A DNA stretch of 38,272 bases, from assembly GCA_050697155.1 (NCBI GenBank), contig JBOGZD010000012.1:1-38272 (forward strand), read 5' to 3'. Source of the DNA: JBOGZD01 sp050697155. GTDB taxonomy: Bacteria; Actinomycetota; Thermoleophilia; Solirubrobacterales; 70-9. Below, piece by piece: positions 22,466-31,985 of this stretch (position 1 is the first letter of the stretch; the number at the start of each line of letters is the position of its first letter). A program made the translations under genes and the position numbers. The notes under the pieces were generated by a model, which was not told the origin of the DNA, did not search any database, and worked only from the letters and a program-made list of their open reading frames with translations.

Positions 22466-25400
22466 CTAGCCCGGGGGAGGCTGCACCCCGAGCCCGTCGA
22501 AAGTCCGCTTCGCCGCGGCCCGTTCCGGGTCGCCCAGCAGCCAGCCGGTGCGGGCCTCCTGGTAGGGGCACTCGATCTCGGTGAAGATCCCCAGCGCCTC
22601 GCGAACCGCCTCCTCGTCATCGTCGCGCTGGCCACGGGCCCGAAGCGTGACCGCGCGCGCGAAGGGGTGCTCGGCGGTGACCCCGGCGGCCCACGCGAGC
22701 GCCTCGTCGCTTGCGCGCCCGGCCCGCACCAGCGCCTCCGCTCGAACCGCCGCGCAGGTGGGCCCCGACCACGACCACCCGGGAACCCTCGCCGGGATCA
22801 GGTCCGCCGCCTCGGCGGGTCGTGCGTGGTGGAGCAGGACGTCCGCCTCCAGCTGGGCGATGCCGTCGACGTGCTTGCTGTCGCCGGGCGCGAGCCCCCG
22901 GGCGAACTCGAACCAGTCGGCGGCATCGTCCTCCTCGCCCCGGTAGCCCAGGACCGCGCCGGGGGAGCCGAACGCCGTCGCCATCGCGGCAACTGGCGGT
23001 TGGCCGGCCGCGTTCCACGCCGCCCGCGCCTCGTGCGCCATCGTCAGCACGTCGTCCCATTCGCCCAGGTAGAAGCTCGGCAACAAGCCTCGCTCCCAGG
23101 CCGAGTGGGGGATGCCGATCGCCAGGTCGGCCTCGCGGGCCTGCGCCGCCGCCGCGGCCGCCTCCCGGAAGCGTCCGGCCTGGACCAGGCCCTGGTTGAG
23201 CATGTGGAGGGCGTCGCTGCGCTCGAACTCGAGCTCGTAGGAGGGCGCCTCGACCCGGTCGATCATCGCCAGCCGCTCACGCGCGCCCTCGACGGCGAAC
23301 CCGTAGCGACCCTCGTTCCAGGCCATTGCGGTCTCGGCGTCGAGCGCGTTCGAGAGCAGGGCCGGATCGCCGACCTCGCGTGCGAGCTCGATCCCGGCGC
23401 GCGCCGGCTCAGCCATGTCCTCCATCCGGTCGAACCGCCACGCGATCCACGCCTCGTTGAGCAGCAGGCGCGCCCGGGTGTCGAGGTCGTCCTCGGCGAC
23501 GAGCTCCTGGCCGCGCTGCAGCATCGCGGTCAGCTCGTGCTCGGGCACGTAGCCGGTCACGCCTCCCATCCGCGCCCCGATCTGGACCGCATGGGCGTAG
23601 GCGGACGCCGCGGCGGCGTTGGCGCCGACCGACTCGGCGACCGCCGCCTCCTCCTGGCACAGCCGCAGCGCCTCGTCGCCGCGGAATCCGCGCACGGCGA
23701 CGTTGGCCGCCGAGCGCAGGCAGCCGAGGCGCTCCGTGTCCGAGCTCGCGAGCCGGCCCGCCTGCTCGAGCAGATGCTGGGCGCGCATGCTCGCGCCCCT
23801 CCTGGCGACGATCTCGGCCGCCTCCCGGCTCGCTCGGTAGGCCGCGCGGCGGCGCTCGGGGCTTGACTCGAGCTCGGCGGCCTGGACCCGGTGGAACGCG
23901 ATCAGCTCGACGAGCTCGGCGTGGTGCTCGCTTCCGCGGGCGACGATCTCGGCGGTTCGCTCGTGCAGGTAGGCGCGTGTCTGTCGCGGCAGTGACGCGT
24001 AGGCGACGTCGCGGATCAGCAGGTGGCGAAAGTCGTAGCGGCCCGGCCCCTCGGTCAGGCGCTCGAGGATCAGCGCCTTGCGGACGAGCTCGTCGAGCGC
24101 CTCCCCCGGGGCTTCCTCGAGCAGGTCGGCGAGCGACTGGAACCGGAAGCCCGGGCCGAGCACCGCCGCGTACTGGATCGCGCGCTTCTCGGCGGGCGGC
24201 AGGCGGTCGAGCCGGGCGGCGGTCGCCGCCTGCACCGTCTCGGGCAGCTCGGTCAGCGCCGCGTCGGGATCGTCGGCGATCCGGCAGGCGACCTCCTCGG
24301 CGAAGAAGGGGTTGCCGCCCGAGGCCTCGGCGACCCGCTCGGCGAGCGTCCGCAGGCGCTCGGGCAGGAGCGCCGTCGAGAGCTCGGTCGCGGCCGCGGT
24401 GGCCAGCGGGCGCAGCTCGATCCTGGTCACGTTCGGCGCCGTGCGCCCGAAGCCCGGCCGGCGCTCGACCAGCTCGGGGCGGCTGGTGCAGAGGATCAGC
24501 GTCGGGGCCCCGCCGAGCCCCAGCGCGACGTCTTCGACCAGGTCGAGGAACCCCTCATCGGCCCAGTGCGTGTCGTCGATCCCGATCACCAGCGGGCGCT
24601 CGCTGGCCAGCAGCGCGACCAGCCTTCGCCAGGCCCGCTTCAGCGCGTCGCCGATGTCGCCGTTGCCGCTCTCGCCGCCGAGCGGCACCGCGAGCGTCGC
24701 GGCGAGGGAGGCGGCGTCGTCGGCCCCGAGCGCGGCGAGTCGCTCCGAGAGGGCGGCGCGGACGTCGTCGACCGAGGCGTCGGGGCTGGCGCCGGCCGCC
24801 TCGCGCAGGATCTCGCCGAGCGCCCAGAAGGCGATGCCGCGCCCGTAGGGCGGGTTGCGGCCGAGCAGCACCCGCGGCGGGTTGGCCTCGGCGCCGAGCT
24901 CGTTGAAGAGCTCGTTCGCGAGCCGCGTCTTGCCGATCCCAGCCTCACCGGTGACGGTGACCAGCTCGGGGGTCCGCTGGCGCACTGCGCGCCGGTAGGC
25001 GATCCGCAGCAGCTCGAGGTCATCCTCGCGCCCGACGAAGGGAGAGGCCGAGAGCGGCGCGGTCGAGATCACCGAGACCGCCCTGAAGGCGTCCAGCGGC
25101 GCCGGGAAGCCCTTCGCATCGACCGCGTCGTGGGGCTCGAGCTTGACCGTCCGCGCCGAGCGCGCCGCCCGCTCGCCGACCAGCACCTCGCCCGGGGTCG
25201 CCGCCGCCTGCAGGCGAGCGGCGGCGTTGACGGCGTCGCCGGTCACCGACAGGTCGCCGCCGCCGTCGAGCGCCAGCACCTCGCCGGTCTCGATCCCGAC
25301 CCGTACCGCCAGGCCCTCGCCAGCGGCCGCCAGCCGGGCGCTGAGCTCGAGCCCGGCGGCCACTGCGCGGTCGGGGTCGTCGCCGTGGGCGGCCGGGACC

Positions 25401-25681
25401 CCGAAGACCGCCATCACCGCGTCACCGATGTACTTCTCGATCGTCCCGCCGTGCTCGCTGAGGGTCGAGCGGGCCAGATCGAAGAACGGCGCCAACCGCC
25501 GGCGCAGGTCCTCCGGGTCGCGCCCGGCGGCGATCTCGGTCGACCCCACCAGGTCGACGAACACGATCGTCGCCAGCTTGCGCTCGGCGTCCTGGAGCGG
25601 TTCGAGCGGCGCGCCGCAGGACGAGCAGAAGCGAGCCTCCTCCGCCGCTTCGGTGCTGCAACGCCAGCAGACGCTGCTCAT
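22466..25681 (-). CDS. Zinc-ribbon, class III nucleotide cyclase and AAA ATPase/TPR-like signalling protein
   Basis: The 1071-aa multidomain product, with no transmembrane segment, contains in order: a zinc ribbon (C5-x2-C8, C19-x2-C22); a class III adenylate/guanylate cyclase domain (about 35-200) with metal-binding D43 (FVDLVGST) and D87 (KYIGDAVMAVFG), base-site K83 and transition-state N152 and R156 (DAVNAAARL), so probably active; a P-loop ATPase with Walker A GEAGIGKT (K251) and Walker B IGIDD (D369-D370); and a long helical C-terminus (about 560-1071) resembling TPR repeats. The architecture matches the large actinobacterial cyclase-ATPase sensors, but no LuxR-type HTH is present. ATG at 25681 is chosen over 25711 because a TATCGT box lies 7 nt upstream. 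It is divergent from the metallo-beta-lactamase gene. Confidence 0.92.
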   Translation of the reverse strand: MSSVCWRCSTEAAEEARFCSSCGAPLEPLQDAERKLATIVFVDLVGSTEIAAGRDPEDLRRRLAPFFDLARSTLSEHGGTIEKYIGDAVMAVFGVPAAHGDDPDRAVAAGLELSARLAAAGEGLAVRVGIETGEVLALDGGGDLSVTGDAVNAAARLQAAATPGEVLVGERAARSARTVKLEPHDAVDAKGFPAPLDAFRAVSVISTAPLSASPFVGREDDLELLRIAYRRAVRQRTPELVTVTGEAGIGKTRLANELFNELGAEANPPRVLLGRNPPYGRGIAFWALGEILREAAGASPDASVDDVRAALSERLAALGADDAASLAATLAVPLGGESGNGDIGDALKRAWRRLVALLASERPLVIGIDDTHWADEGFLDLVEDVALGLGGAPTLILCTSRPELVERRPGFGRTAPNVTRIELRPLATAAATELSTALLPERLRTLAERVAEASGGNPFFAEEVACRIADDPDAALTELPETVQAATAARLDRLPPAEKRAIQYAAVLGPGFRFQSLADLLEEAPGEALDELVRKALILERLTEGPGRYDFRHLLIRDVAYASLPRQTRAYLHERTAEIVARGSEHHAELVELIAFHRVQAAELESSPERRRAAYRASREAAEIVARRGASMRAQHLLEQAGRLASSDTERLGCLRSAANVAVRGFRGDEALRLCQEEAAVAESVGANAAAASAYAHAVQIGARMGGVTGYVPEHELTAMLQRGQELVAEDDLDTRARLLLNEAWIAWRFDRMEDMAEPARAGIELAREVGDPALLSNALDAETAMAWNEGRYGFAVEGARERLAMIDRVEAPSYELEFERSDALHMLNQGLVQAGRFREAAAAAAQAREADLAIGIPHSAWERGLLPSFYLGEWDDVLTMAHEARAAWNAAGQPPVAAMATAFGSPGAVLGYRGEEDDAADWFEFARGLAPGDSKHVDGIAQLEADVLLHHARPAEAADLIPARVPGWSWSGPTCAAVRAEALVRAGRASDEALAWAAGVTAEHPFARAVTLRARGQRDDDEEAVREALGIFTEIECPYQEARTGWLLGDPERAAAKRTFDGLGVQPPPG

Positions 25682-25688
25682 GGGCCTG

Positions 25689-25694
25689 ACGATA
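25689..25694 (-). promoter_or_regulatory. Candidate -10 box of the cyclase-ATPase gene (leaderless)
   Basis: The minus strand reads TATCGT, 7 nt before the ATG at 25681. It favours that start over the in-frame ATG at 25711. Confidence 0.45.
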
Positions 25695-25764
25695 ACGCCA
25701 GCCGCAGCCATGGCAGGCGCCGTTCAATCCCCGCCCAAGCGGCGATCCGACGGGGCGACGGCTC

Positions 25765-25770
25765 TAGAGT
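25765..25770 (+). promoter_or_regulatory. Candidate -10 box of the metallo-beta-lactamase-fold gene (leaderless)
   Basis: TAGAGT lies 8 nt before the ATG at 25779, in the 97-bp divergent region shared with the cyclase-ATPase gene. Confidence 0.45.
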
Positions 25771-25778
25771 TGAGCCGG

Positions 25779-26573
25779 ATGAGGGTCACCGTGCTCGGCA
25801 AGTCGCCGGCGTGGCAGGACGCAGGTGGCGCTTGTAGCGGCTACCTGATCGAAGACGGCGATACGAGGCTGTTGCTCGACTGCGGCAACGGCGTGTTCGC
25901 GAAGCTGCGCGAGCACGTCGACTACGTCGACGTCGACGCGGTGCTGATCTCACACCTGCACGCCGACCACTTCATCGACCTGGTCCCGTTCTCCTACGCG
26001 CTGCTGCTGTCCCCGCGCCAGCAGCCGGTCCCGGTCGCCGGCTACCCCGGCACCGACGACCCCGCCCGGCCGCGGCTGATCGCGCCGTCCGCGGCCCGAC
26101 AGACCTTCCGCACCGTGGTCGGCGCCTGGGGCGACGAGACCCTGATCGAGGCGGCGTTCAGGCTCGAGCCCTACGACGAGGGCTCGACCGTCGAGATCGG
26201 CTCGCTACGTGCCAGCTTCGCCACGGTGCCCCACTTCATCACCACCCACGCGGTGAACTTCACCTCCACCAACGGCGCCGGCCGGCTCACGTTCAGCGCC
26301 GACTGCCGGCCCTGCGAGGAGCTCGTCGAGGCGGCTCGGGGGACCGACCTGCTGCTGGTCGAGGCGACCCTGCCGCGGCCGGAGCGAACCGGGATCCGCG
26401 GCCATCTGACCCCGGGCGAGGCCGGCGAGCACGCCCGGCGCGCGGGGGCGGGGAGGGTCGTGCTCACCCACATCTCAGACGAGCTCGACGCCGACTGGGC
26501 GCGCGAGCAAGGCTCGACCGCGTTCGGCGCTCCGGTCGAGGTCGCCCGCGAGGGCGACGTGCTCGAGCTCTAG
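25779..26573 (+). CDS. Metallo-beta-lactamase-fold hydrolase (RNase Z/phosphodiesterase-like)
   Basis: The 264-aa product has the metal-binding set of the RNase Z/phosphodiesterase-like branch: H59-x-H61-x-D63-H64 (SHLHADH), H152 (VPHFITTH), D175 (SADC) and H231 (LTHIS). The end segment GHLTPGEAGEHARRAGAGRVVLTHI is typical of RNase Z-like enzymes. It lacks the long flexible exosite arm of true RNase Z. Candidates are a cyclic-nucleotide phosphodiesterase (class II PDEs use this same fold) or another phosphodiesterase. Its divergent arrangement with a nucleotide cyclase makes the former attractive, but that is inference. ATG at 25779 is supported by a -10 box 8 nt upstream and by the conserved MRVTVLGKSPAW start. 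Confidence 0.88.
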   Translation: MRVTVLGKSPAWQDAGGACSGYLIEDGDTRLLLDCGNGVFAKLREHVDYVDVDAVLISHLHADHFIDLVPFSYALLLSPRQQPVPVAGYPGTDDPARPRLIAPSAARQTFRTVVGAWGDETLIEAAFRLEPYDEGSTVEIGSLRASFATVPHFITTHAVNFTSTNGAGRLTFSADCRPCEELVEAARGTDLLLVEATLPRPERTGIRGHLTPGEAGEHARRAGAGRVVLTHISDELDADWAREQGSTAFGAPVEVAREGDVLEL

Positions 26574-26597
26574 CTGAGCTGCCTCGGGCCCGGGCCG

Positions 26598-26670
26598 GGT
26601 GGCGTTCCGCGCGGGGCCGGCCGCGGTGGCGTTCCGGTCGGGCTCCGGCCGGGTGGCGTTCCCCTCGGGC
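26598..26670 (+). repeat. 27-bp tandem repeat, three copies plus a degenerate one
   Basis: The core GGTGGCGTTCC recurs at 26598-26608, 26625-26635 and 26652-26662, exactly 27 bp apart, each followed by a GC-rich variable part ending in CGG or GGG. A fourth degenerate unit (GTGGCGTGGCG) follows. A period of 27 keeps reading frames open, explaining spurious long frames on both strands. Confidence 0.8.
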
Positions 26671-26753
26671 CGTGGCGTGGCGCCGGCCGGAGCCGATTTG
26701 CACGTAGGGGCGGGCGGGGGCGGGATATCGGCGTGCTCGGTGGTCCACGAGCG

Positions 26754-26814
26754 GCGAATTTTCGAAGAGACGGGGATCTCTGCCATATGGCGAGGGGAAT
26801 CCCCTTCTATTCGC
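26754..26814 (+). ncRNA. Candidate structured RNA: multi-hairpin block upstream of the GGDEF-EAL gene
   Basis: GCGAAT (26754-26759) pairs with ATTCGC (26809-26814). Between them three hairpins abut with no spacer: AGAGA/TCTCT (2666-26781 region, arms 26766-26770 and 26777-26781), the palindrome GCCATATGGC (26782-26791), and AGGGG/CCCCT around AAT (26793-26805). It could be a riboswitch-like leader, a small RNA on either strand, or an insertion remnant. It does not match a riboswitch consensus that I know, including the c-di-GMP GEMM motif. Confidence 0.35.
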
Positions 26815-26865
26815 GCAAAGAGGCGAAACGACCCCGCCTGGAGGGGGCGGCCGCGTCGCTGCGGC

Positions 26866-26882
26866 ACGGTTCCCCGAACCGT
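26866..26882 (+). repeat. Perfect 7-bp hairpin with 3-nt loop
   Basis: ACGGTTC and GAACCGT flank CCC in the leader region of the GGDEF-EAL gene. It could be a regulatory hairpin. No T-run follows. Confidence 0.5.
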
Positions 26883-26976
26883 CGGATCGGCGCCTTGCCG
26901 GATGACTTGAGCCCGGGCTCGCCGGGCGTGGACGCATGTTCGACTCCGAGAAGTCGAGTCGGCAGCGGGTTCTGCC

Positions 26977-26982
26977 GATTGT
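26977..26982 (+). promoter_or_regulatory. Candidate -10 box of the GGDEF-EAL gene
   Basis: GATTGT lies exactly 6 nt before the ATG at 26989. If used, the transcript is leaderless and the hairpins upstream would be outside it. If not, they would form a long structured leader. Confidence 0.3.
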
Positions 26983-26988
26983 TGAGTC

Positions 26989-28343
26989 ATGGACGGATTG
27001 TCCGAGTCCCTGGCCGGCCCCGCGGGCAGCGACGATGACCTCTGGCACCTCGCCAACAAGGATTCGCTCACCGGGCTCTTCAACCGCCGGCGATTCCTCG
27101 AGGAGCTGGAGCGAGAGCTGGCGGTGGCGAAGCGAAACGAGGCCCCCGGCGCCGTTGTGATGCTCGATCTCGATCGATTCAAGGAGGTGAACGACTCACT
27201 CGGCCACGCCGCCGGGGACACCGTGCTGATGTGGGTGGCCGAGGCGCTGCGCCGGCGGCTGCGAATGACCGACACGCTTGGGCGACTCGGCGGCGACGAG
27301 TTCGCCATCGTCCTGCCGGGCTGCGCCGCGCCCGAGGCCGAGCGCCTCGCGATCGAGCTGGCCGCCTCGGTCGCGGAGGGGGCGAAGGTCAAGATCGCGG
27401 GCCGCGAGCGCGCGATCACGGCCAGCTTCGGCGTCGCCCCATTCGGCACCCGGAAGAGCGAAACCGTCGATGCGCTGATGGTCGAGGCCGACCTCGCCAT
27501 GTACAGGGCGAAGTCCGAGGGCGCCGGCGGAATCGAGGTCTTCGACGAGCAGATGCGCGCCGAGCTGCGCGCTCGCCTGCGGGTCGAGGCGGAGCTTCGC
27601 GAGGCGATCGACGGGGGGTGGTCTACCAGCCGATCGCGTCGCTGCACGACGGCAGGCCGGTCGGATGCGAGGCGCTGCTCCGCTGGGATCATCCCACCCG
27701 CGGGCTGGTTCAGCCGAACGAGTTCATTCTGGTCGCCGAGGAGCAGGGCCTGATCGCGCCGATCGGGCGCTGGGTGCTCGAGCAGGCCTGCCGGCAGGCG
27801 GCCGAGTGGCGGCGGCCGGGCTCGAACGTCTACGTCTCGGTAAACGTCTCGCCGCTGCAGTTCGTCCGCGACGATTTCGTCGGCGACGTCGAGCGGGCGC
27901 TCGCGGACAGCCGGTTGCCCGCGTCCCTGCTGTGCCTCGAGATGACCGAGACCTCGCTGGTCCACGATGCCCGCCCCCTGTTGCCCGCGCTGCGCCGTCT
28001 GAGGGACCTCGGCGTCCGGCTCGCGATTGACGACTTCGGCGGCGGGGCGTCGTCGTTCGGGCTGCTTCGCATCCTGCCGATCGACGTGATCAAGGTCGAC
28101 CGCGTATTCATCGGGGGCCTACCCGATCGGCGCGACGACCGCGCGATCGTCGCCGCGGTGCTCTCGCTCGCCGACGAGCTCGACCTCACGGTGATCGCGG
28201 AGGGGGTCGAGGAGGATCGCCAGCACTGGGAGCTGCGCGACCTGGGCTGCCGCTTTGCCCAGGGCTTCCTCTATGCGAGGCCGGTTCCCGCGCACCGGCT
28301 GGAGCTCGACGGCTACCCGGCGGCCGTTCAGCGCGCAGCCTGA
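26989..28343 (+). CDS. GGDEF-EAL c-di-GMP turnover protein, interrupted by a frameshift
   Basis: Diguanylate cyclase and c-di-GMP phosphodiesterase in one chain. The GGDEF domain (about 20-185) has the intact RLGGDEFAIVLPG signature and an RMTD inhibitory I-site five residues before it. The EAL domain has CEALLRW, the Asn of VYVSVNVSPLQF, the Glu of LEMTETSLV, LAIDDFGGGASSFGLL, IDVIKVDRVFI, VIAEGVEE and QGFLYARP, so all metal and catalytic residues are present. The frames are broken at the G6 run 27613-27618. A seventh G would join EAIDGG to VVYQPIASLHDGRPV as in normal proteins. As given, translation stops at 27753 after the GGDEF part. No sensor or transmembrane domain precedes it. A recent mutation, a base-calling error or slippage are all possible. 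Confidence 0.88.
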
Positions 28344-28372
28344 GCTCTCGGCCGCGATCCGCGCTGGCGTCG

Positions 28373-28538
28373 CTAGAGGCCTGATGGGGTTATCCCCGCA
28401 CGCGGGGACGCCGCATGCCGGCGCTGGATCGCCACCCACGGGCTCGCGGGTAGCGCTGCTACCCGCTTCACCCCCGTGCGGCGCCCAGCTTGGCCTGCGA
28501 CGCCCCCGCGCACGGCGCTAACCCCATCAGGCCTCTAG
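28373..28538. repeat. 166-bp element with perfect 20-bp terminal inverted repeats
   Basis: The arms 28373-28392 and 28519-28538 are exact reverse complements (CTAGAGGCCTGAT...). Inside are a 7-bp hairpin TCCCCGC/GCGGGGA (28393-28408), a 9-bp hairpin GCGGGTAGC/GCTACCCGC with a 3-nt loop (28446-28466), and helices nested around the latter (28437-28442 with 28473-28478; 28430-28433 with 28480-28483; 28423-28427 with 28485-28489). No target-site duplication is obvious. The right arm overlaps the hsp20 -10 box. It is either a small non-autonomous mobile element or a structured RNA/operator region. Confidence 0.75.
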
Positions 28539-28541
28539 ATT
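28536..28541 (+). promoter_or_regulatory. Candidate -10 box of the hsp20-lon operon
   Basis: TAGATT lies 8 nt before the hsp20 ATG at 28550 and overlaps the end of the 20-bp inverted-repeat arm. No HAIR or CIRCE heat-shock operator was found nearby. Confidence 0.4.
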
Positions 28542-28549
28542 TCGAGGCG

Positions 28550-29005
28550 ATGCCCCGTCAGCGCGACCTGCTGGTCAACTTCGAGCGCATGTGGCGCGAG
28601 ATGGACGAGCTGCTCGGCGACCCGTTCGCCGAGTCGTGGTCGCGCCCGCAGCGTGCGGCGACCGGGTTCTCGCCTCGGGTCGACGTCTACTACTGCGGCG
28701 ACGAGCCGCGGGCGATCGTCAAGGTCGAGCTCGCTGGAGTCGACATCGAGACCGTCTCGCTCGAGGTCGCCGGTCGGGAGCTGATCGTCACCGGCGAGCG
28801 GCCGGTGCAGGAGATCGAGGGACGCGTCTACCAGCAGGTCGAGATCGAGGCCGGGCCGTTCCGGCGCGTGGTCGAGCTCGGGGCCGAGGTCGCCTCGGAG
28901 GCCGCCCGCGCCACCTACGAGGACGGCGTCCTGCGGGTCGAGCTGCCGCTGCGCCGCACCGGCCAGGTGACTCGGCGCGTGCCGATCGAGCCGCCCGAGG
29001 GGTAG
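28550..29005 (+). CDS. hsp20: Small heat-shock protein (Hsp20/alpha-crystallin)
   Basis: ATP-independent holdase chaperone that binds unfolding proteins. The 151-aa product has an alpha-crystallin domain (about 43-140): RVDVYYCGDEPRAIVKVELAGVDIETVSLEVAGRELIVTGER, then RVYQQVEIEAGPFRRVVELGAEV and the closing ATYEDGVLRVELPLR, the A-x-x-x-n-G-V-L signature. The ATG at 28550 is supported by the nearby -10 box. lon starts 5 bp after its stop with GAGGGG before the GTG, so the two are surely co-transcribed: a holdase coupled to the protease that clears damaged proteins. The upstream 20-bp inverted-repeat element may control the operon. Confidence 0.93.
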   Translation: MPRQRDLLVNFERMWREMDELLGDPFAESWSRPQRAATGFSPRVDVYYCGDEPRAIVKVELAGVDIETVSLEVAGRELIVTGERPVQEIEGRVYQQVEIEAGPFRRVVELGAEVASEAARATYEDGVLRVELPLRRTGQVTRRVPIEPPEG

Positions 29006-29010
29006 CCCCG

Positions 29011-31461
<2,451 letters not shown>

Positions 31462-31488
31462 TCCGGACGACGAGGAGAGGCAACGCAC

Positions 31489-31932
31489 ATGGCAAGGAGC
31501 ACACGGACGCAGCAGGCGCGCAGCGCGATCGGCGCAGCGGGCTCGAACCCCTACCTGCGCCGGCTGGTCGAGGATGAGGAGCTGCGCGACAGCATCCGGC
31601 AGGCCTTCGACGCGGCCCGTCACGCCTACGAGCGGATGTCAAACAGCAACGGCCCGGTGAACGCGGTGATCGACGACAAGAAGGTCCACAAGGACCTCAA
31701 GGTCGCCGCCGAGTCGCTGCGCGAGGCCTCCGACCGGCTGCGGGGCAAGCAGCGCGAGAGCCATTGGGGCCGCATCGTCCTGATCGCGATCGCGGCCGCG
31801 GTGCTTGCGATCGTGCTCAGCGAGGACCTCCGCAAGGCGGTCCTCGACAAGCTCTTCGGGGCCGAGGAGGAGTTCGAGTACACCTCGACCACCGCCCCGG
31901 CCGCCACCCCGGAGCCCGCGGCAGCCGAATAG
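31489..31932 (+). CDS. Single-TM protein of the hsp20-lon operon, unknown function
   Basis: The 147-aa product is a basic, helical cytoplasmic N-terminal part (1-90: SNPYLRRLVEDEELRDSIRQAFDAARHAYERMSN, then DDKKVHKDLKVAAESLREASDRLRGK), one transmembrane helix (about 92-108, RIVLIAIAAAVLAIVL) and a short acidic, Ala/Pro/Thr-rich tail. The arrangement suggests an inner-membrane protein with its helical domain in the cytoplasm. It has a good ribosome binding site (GGAGAGG) and sits 27 bp after lon, so it is probably part of the proteostasis operon. Similar proteins may occur in related actinobacteria, but I cannot name a family. A membrane adaptor or partner of Lon is only a possibility. Confidence 0.8.
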   Translation: MARSTRTQQARSAIGAAGSNPYLRRLVEDEELRDSIRQAFDAARHAYERMSNSNGPVNAVIDDKKVHKDLKVAAESLREASDRLRGKQRESHWGRIVLIAIAAAVLAIVLSEDLRKAVLDKLFGAEEEFEYTSTTAPAATPEPAAAE

Positions 31933-31958
31933 CCAGCACCTGCGCGGTGACCCGCCGT

Positions 31959-31980
31959 TAGCGGTACGGTCGTACCGCTA
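31959..31980 (+). promoter_or_regulatory. Palindromic operator upstream of the tetR gene
   Basis: TAGCGGTAC and GTACCGCTA form perfect 9-bp arms around GGTC, 5 bp before the predicted GTG start. TACGGT (31965-31970), inside the palindrome, could be the -10 box. The size and symmetry fit a TetR-family operator and predict autorepression. Confidence 0.65.
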
Positions 31981-31985
31981 TCGGG

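Larger units (their letters stand above)
26574..26988. other. 415-bp intergenic region before the GGDEF-EAL gene
   Basis: No convincing gene. It holds a 27-bp tandem repeat (26598-26670), a compact run of abutting hairpins closed by a long-range stem (26754-26814), a 7-bp perfect hairpin (26866-26882), a 12-bp palindrome GAGCCCGGGCTC (26909-26920) and a 5-bp hairpin (26961-26976). The stretch 26745-26830 is clearly less GC-rich than its surroundings. Open frames here are repetitive and lack family character. Confidence 0.6.

Noticed and set aside
26598..26670. CRISPR-like repeat spacing
   Set aside because: Units are directly abutting variants with a 27-bp period, no unique spacers of constant length and no cas genes nearby.
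26754..26988. c-di-GMP (GEMM) riboswitch upstream of the GGDEF-EAL gene
   Set aside because: Short CGCAAAG-like similarity exists, but the conserved two-stem core and tetraloop/receptor of GEMM could not be recognised.
26475..27965. 496-codon minus-strand frame across the repeat region and the GGDEF gene
   Set aside because: It is the complement of the GGDEF-EAL gene plus the 27-bp repeat, which stays open because 27 is a multiple of three. No protein family is visible.
28343..28550. HAIR (HspR) or CIRCE (HrcA) heat-shock operator before hsp20
   Set aside because: Neither CTTGAGT-N7-ACTCAAG nor TTAGCACTC-N9-GAGTGCTAA is present. The inverted repeat there has a different sequence and much longer spacing.
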